IMG/VR virus record: IMGVR_UViG_3300009182_000151
Coordinates: 1 to 37,840 of that record
DNA length: 37,840 nucleotides
Source: a virus
Strand: one strand, 5' to 3'
This document shows positions 37,521-37,840 of the stretch, in pieces; the first letter of the stretch is position 1; every line of letters begins with the position of its first letter. Below the pieces are notes generated by a model. The model worked only from the letters and a program-made list of their open reading frames with translations. It had not been told where the DNA came from and did no database searches. The position numbers and the translations under genes were made by a program.

Positions 37521-37528
37521 CAAAAAAA

Positions 37529-37580
37529 AGTTTTAAAAAAGATTTGATAGAATGAAAACTTCTTCTTAACTTTGTGAAAC
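37529..37580 (+). promoter_or_regulatory. RNA-gene promoter repeat, copy 2
   Basis: TTTG (37543-37546), exactly 20 bases, then TAACTTTG (37567-37574). The spacer is more divergent than between copies 1 and 3, but both boxes and the GTGAAAC end are kept. It starts 9 bases after the tRNA. Confidence 0.82.
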
Positions 37581-37670
37581 ATTTCGGGGTAATTCTTCAG
37601 ATTCCCTAAAAAGAATTGATTGGAAGAGCGGTATGGTGATGTCGCTACTGGTGAATCAAACCGAAAAAAA
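37581..37670 (+). ncRNA. Candidate small structured RNA 2
   Basis: Between promoter copies 2 and 3 there is no plus-strand ORF. The segment has a perfect 7-bp hairpin AATTCTT / AAGAATT (37591-37597 with 37611-37617) and a second possible stem AGCG / CGCT (37627-37630 with 37643-37646). I tested it as a tRNA and could not fold a convincing cloverleaf. Confidence 0.45.
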
Positions 37671-37727
37671 AGTTTCAAAAAGATTTGATTAATTAAAAAG
37701 TTCTTCTTAACTTTGTGAAACAAATGA
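37671..37727 (+). promoter_or_regulatory. RNA-gene promoter repeat, copy 3
   Basis: TTTG (37684-37687), exactly 20 bases, then TAACTTTG (37708-37715). It is nearly identical to copy 1 over 57 bases (for example AATTAAAAAG instead of AATTGAAAAG), including the CAAATGA after the box. Confidence 0.82.
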
Positions 37728-37736
37728 AGAAGATGG

Positions 37737-37752
37737 GGTTGTAAAGATTCCA
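37737..37752 (+). repeat. 16-base direct repeat, copy 1
   Basis: GGTTGTAAAGATTCCA occurs here and at 37825-37840, the last base of the window, so the second copy may be longer than can be seen. Confidence 0.8.
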
Positions 37753-37824
37753 TTATTCTTTCCCTACCGAAAGGAGTTCAAAAATTAGAACAAAAATCGG
37801 TGATTACAAGTGGGGGGAATGAGT

Positions 37825-37840
37825 GGTTGTAAAGATTCCA
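37825..37840 (+). repeat. 16-base direct repeat, copy 2
   Basis: This is an exact copy of 37737-37752, 88 bases apart, at the window edge. It may be part of a longer duplicated RNA unit beyond this window. Confidence 0.75.

Larger units (their letters stand above)
37728..37840 (+). ncRNA. Candidate small structured RNA 3 (runs to the window edge)
   Basis: Downstream of promoter copy 3, a nested hairpin at 37766-37801 has outer ACCGA / TCGGT and inner GTTC / GAAC separated by A-rich internal loops. The segment is flanked by a 16-base direct repeat (37737-37752 and 37825-37840). No ORF or known RNA family is recognised. The right end is cut by the window. Confidence 0.4.

Noticed and set aside
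37581-37670. A second tRNA between promoter copies 2 and 3
   Set aside because: A D-arm-like AGCG...CGCT stem is present, but no matching acceptor, anticodon and T arms with a T-loop consensus could be found on either strand.
37487-37753. Minus-strand ORF of 88 codons ending in CCGDWIRTNDP
   Set aside because: The C-D-W-I-R-T-N-D-P string is the well-known false translation of the antisense of a tRNA. The ORF runs across the tRNA and two promoter repeats and is not a gene.

Overview
The window looks like part of the genome of a large tailed phage, with T4-like recombination genes, that infects a Bacteroidota (Flavobacteriia-like) host. Phage identity rests on a split gp47/gp46 (SbcD/SbcC) pair, a phage sigma factor, several modification methyltransferases, DUF3310, DUF932, a GIY-YIG homing endonuclease, many tiny overlapping ORFs and a tRNA. 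The host is inferred from promoters of the form TTTG-N20-TAnnTTTG, A-rich start regions with no Shine-Dalgarno sequence, an Hc1-type histone-like protein, and a secreted protein with a type IX secretion (T9SS) sorting domain. No capsid, terminase or tail gene is recognisable here.

Layout. 1-5 kb: two small ORFs, gp47-like nuclease, a VEK-repeat coiled-coil protein, a membrane protein, a 54-aa basic protein and gp46-like ATPase. 5-6.6 kb: an AT-richer cassette of a putative PD-(D/E)xK endonuclease and a TSPPY methyltransferase, a candidate phage-borne restriction-modification pair. 6.6-8.5 kb: Pyr_excise-like protein, an unknown, and sigma-70. 8.5-11.8 kb: membrane proteins, a divergent amidase and two overlapping coiled-coil membrane genes that may form a lysis cassette. 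11.8-14 kb: virion-like repeat proteins. 14-17.4 kb: small unknowns, an Hc1-like protein and DnaJ. 17.5-23.5 kb: D12-type methyltransferase, a WCTS-domain/LRR protein, DUF932, PcfJ-like, thioredoxin and glutaredoxin. 23.5-27.5 kb, mostly minus strand: two unknowns, four tandem ITENQ paralogues with duplication scars, a 52-aa Cys/Pro-rich protein and a homing endonuclease. 27.5-33.9 kb: second WCTS protein, small ORFs, DUF3310, a third methyltransferase, a hydrophobic virion-like protein, a DUF5856-like protein, DUF192 and Nudix. 34-37.1 kb: three exported proteins (two putative outer-membrane barrels and a T9SS substrate). 37.2-37.84 kb: an RNA-rich region with four host-type promoters, hairpins and a CAT-anticodon tRNA.

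Themes. (1) Many otherwise unrelated proteins start with a short segment ending in (I/L)xE (ITE, LIE, ILE), the site cut by T4-type prohead proteases and found at the ends of T4 capsid-targeting sequences. This suggests a set of packaged, possibly injected proteins, including two with a shared undescribed WCTS domain. (2) Several of these same genes, and neighbours, have ATATTTATAATAAAA or a near copy just before the start codon, a candidate late promoter distinct from the host-type promoter. (3) The exported proteins at 34-37 kb suggest that the phage alters the host surface through the host's own export systems. (4) A promoter repeated three times at the right end apparently drives separate small structured RNAs.
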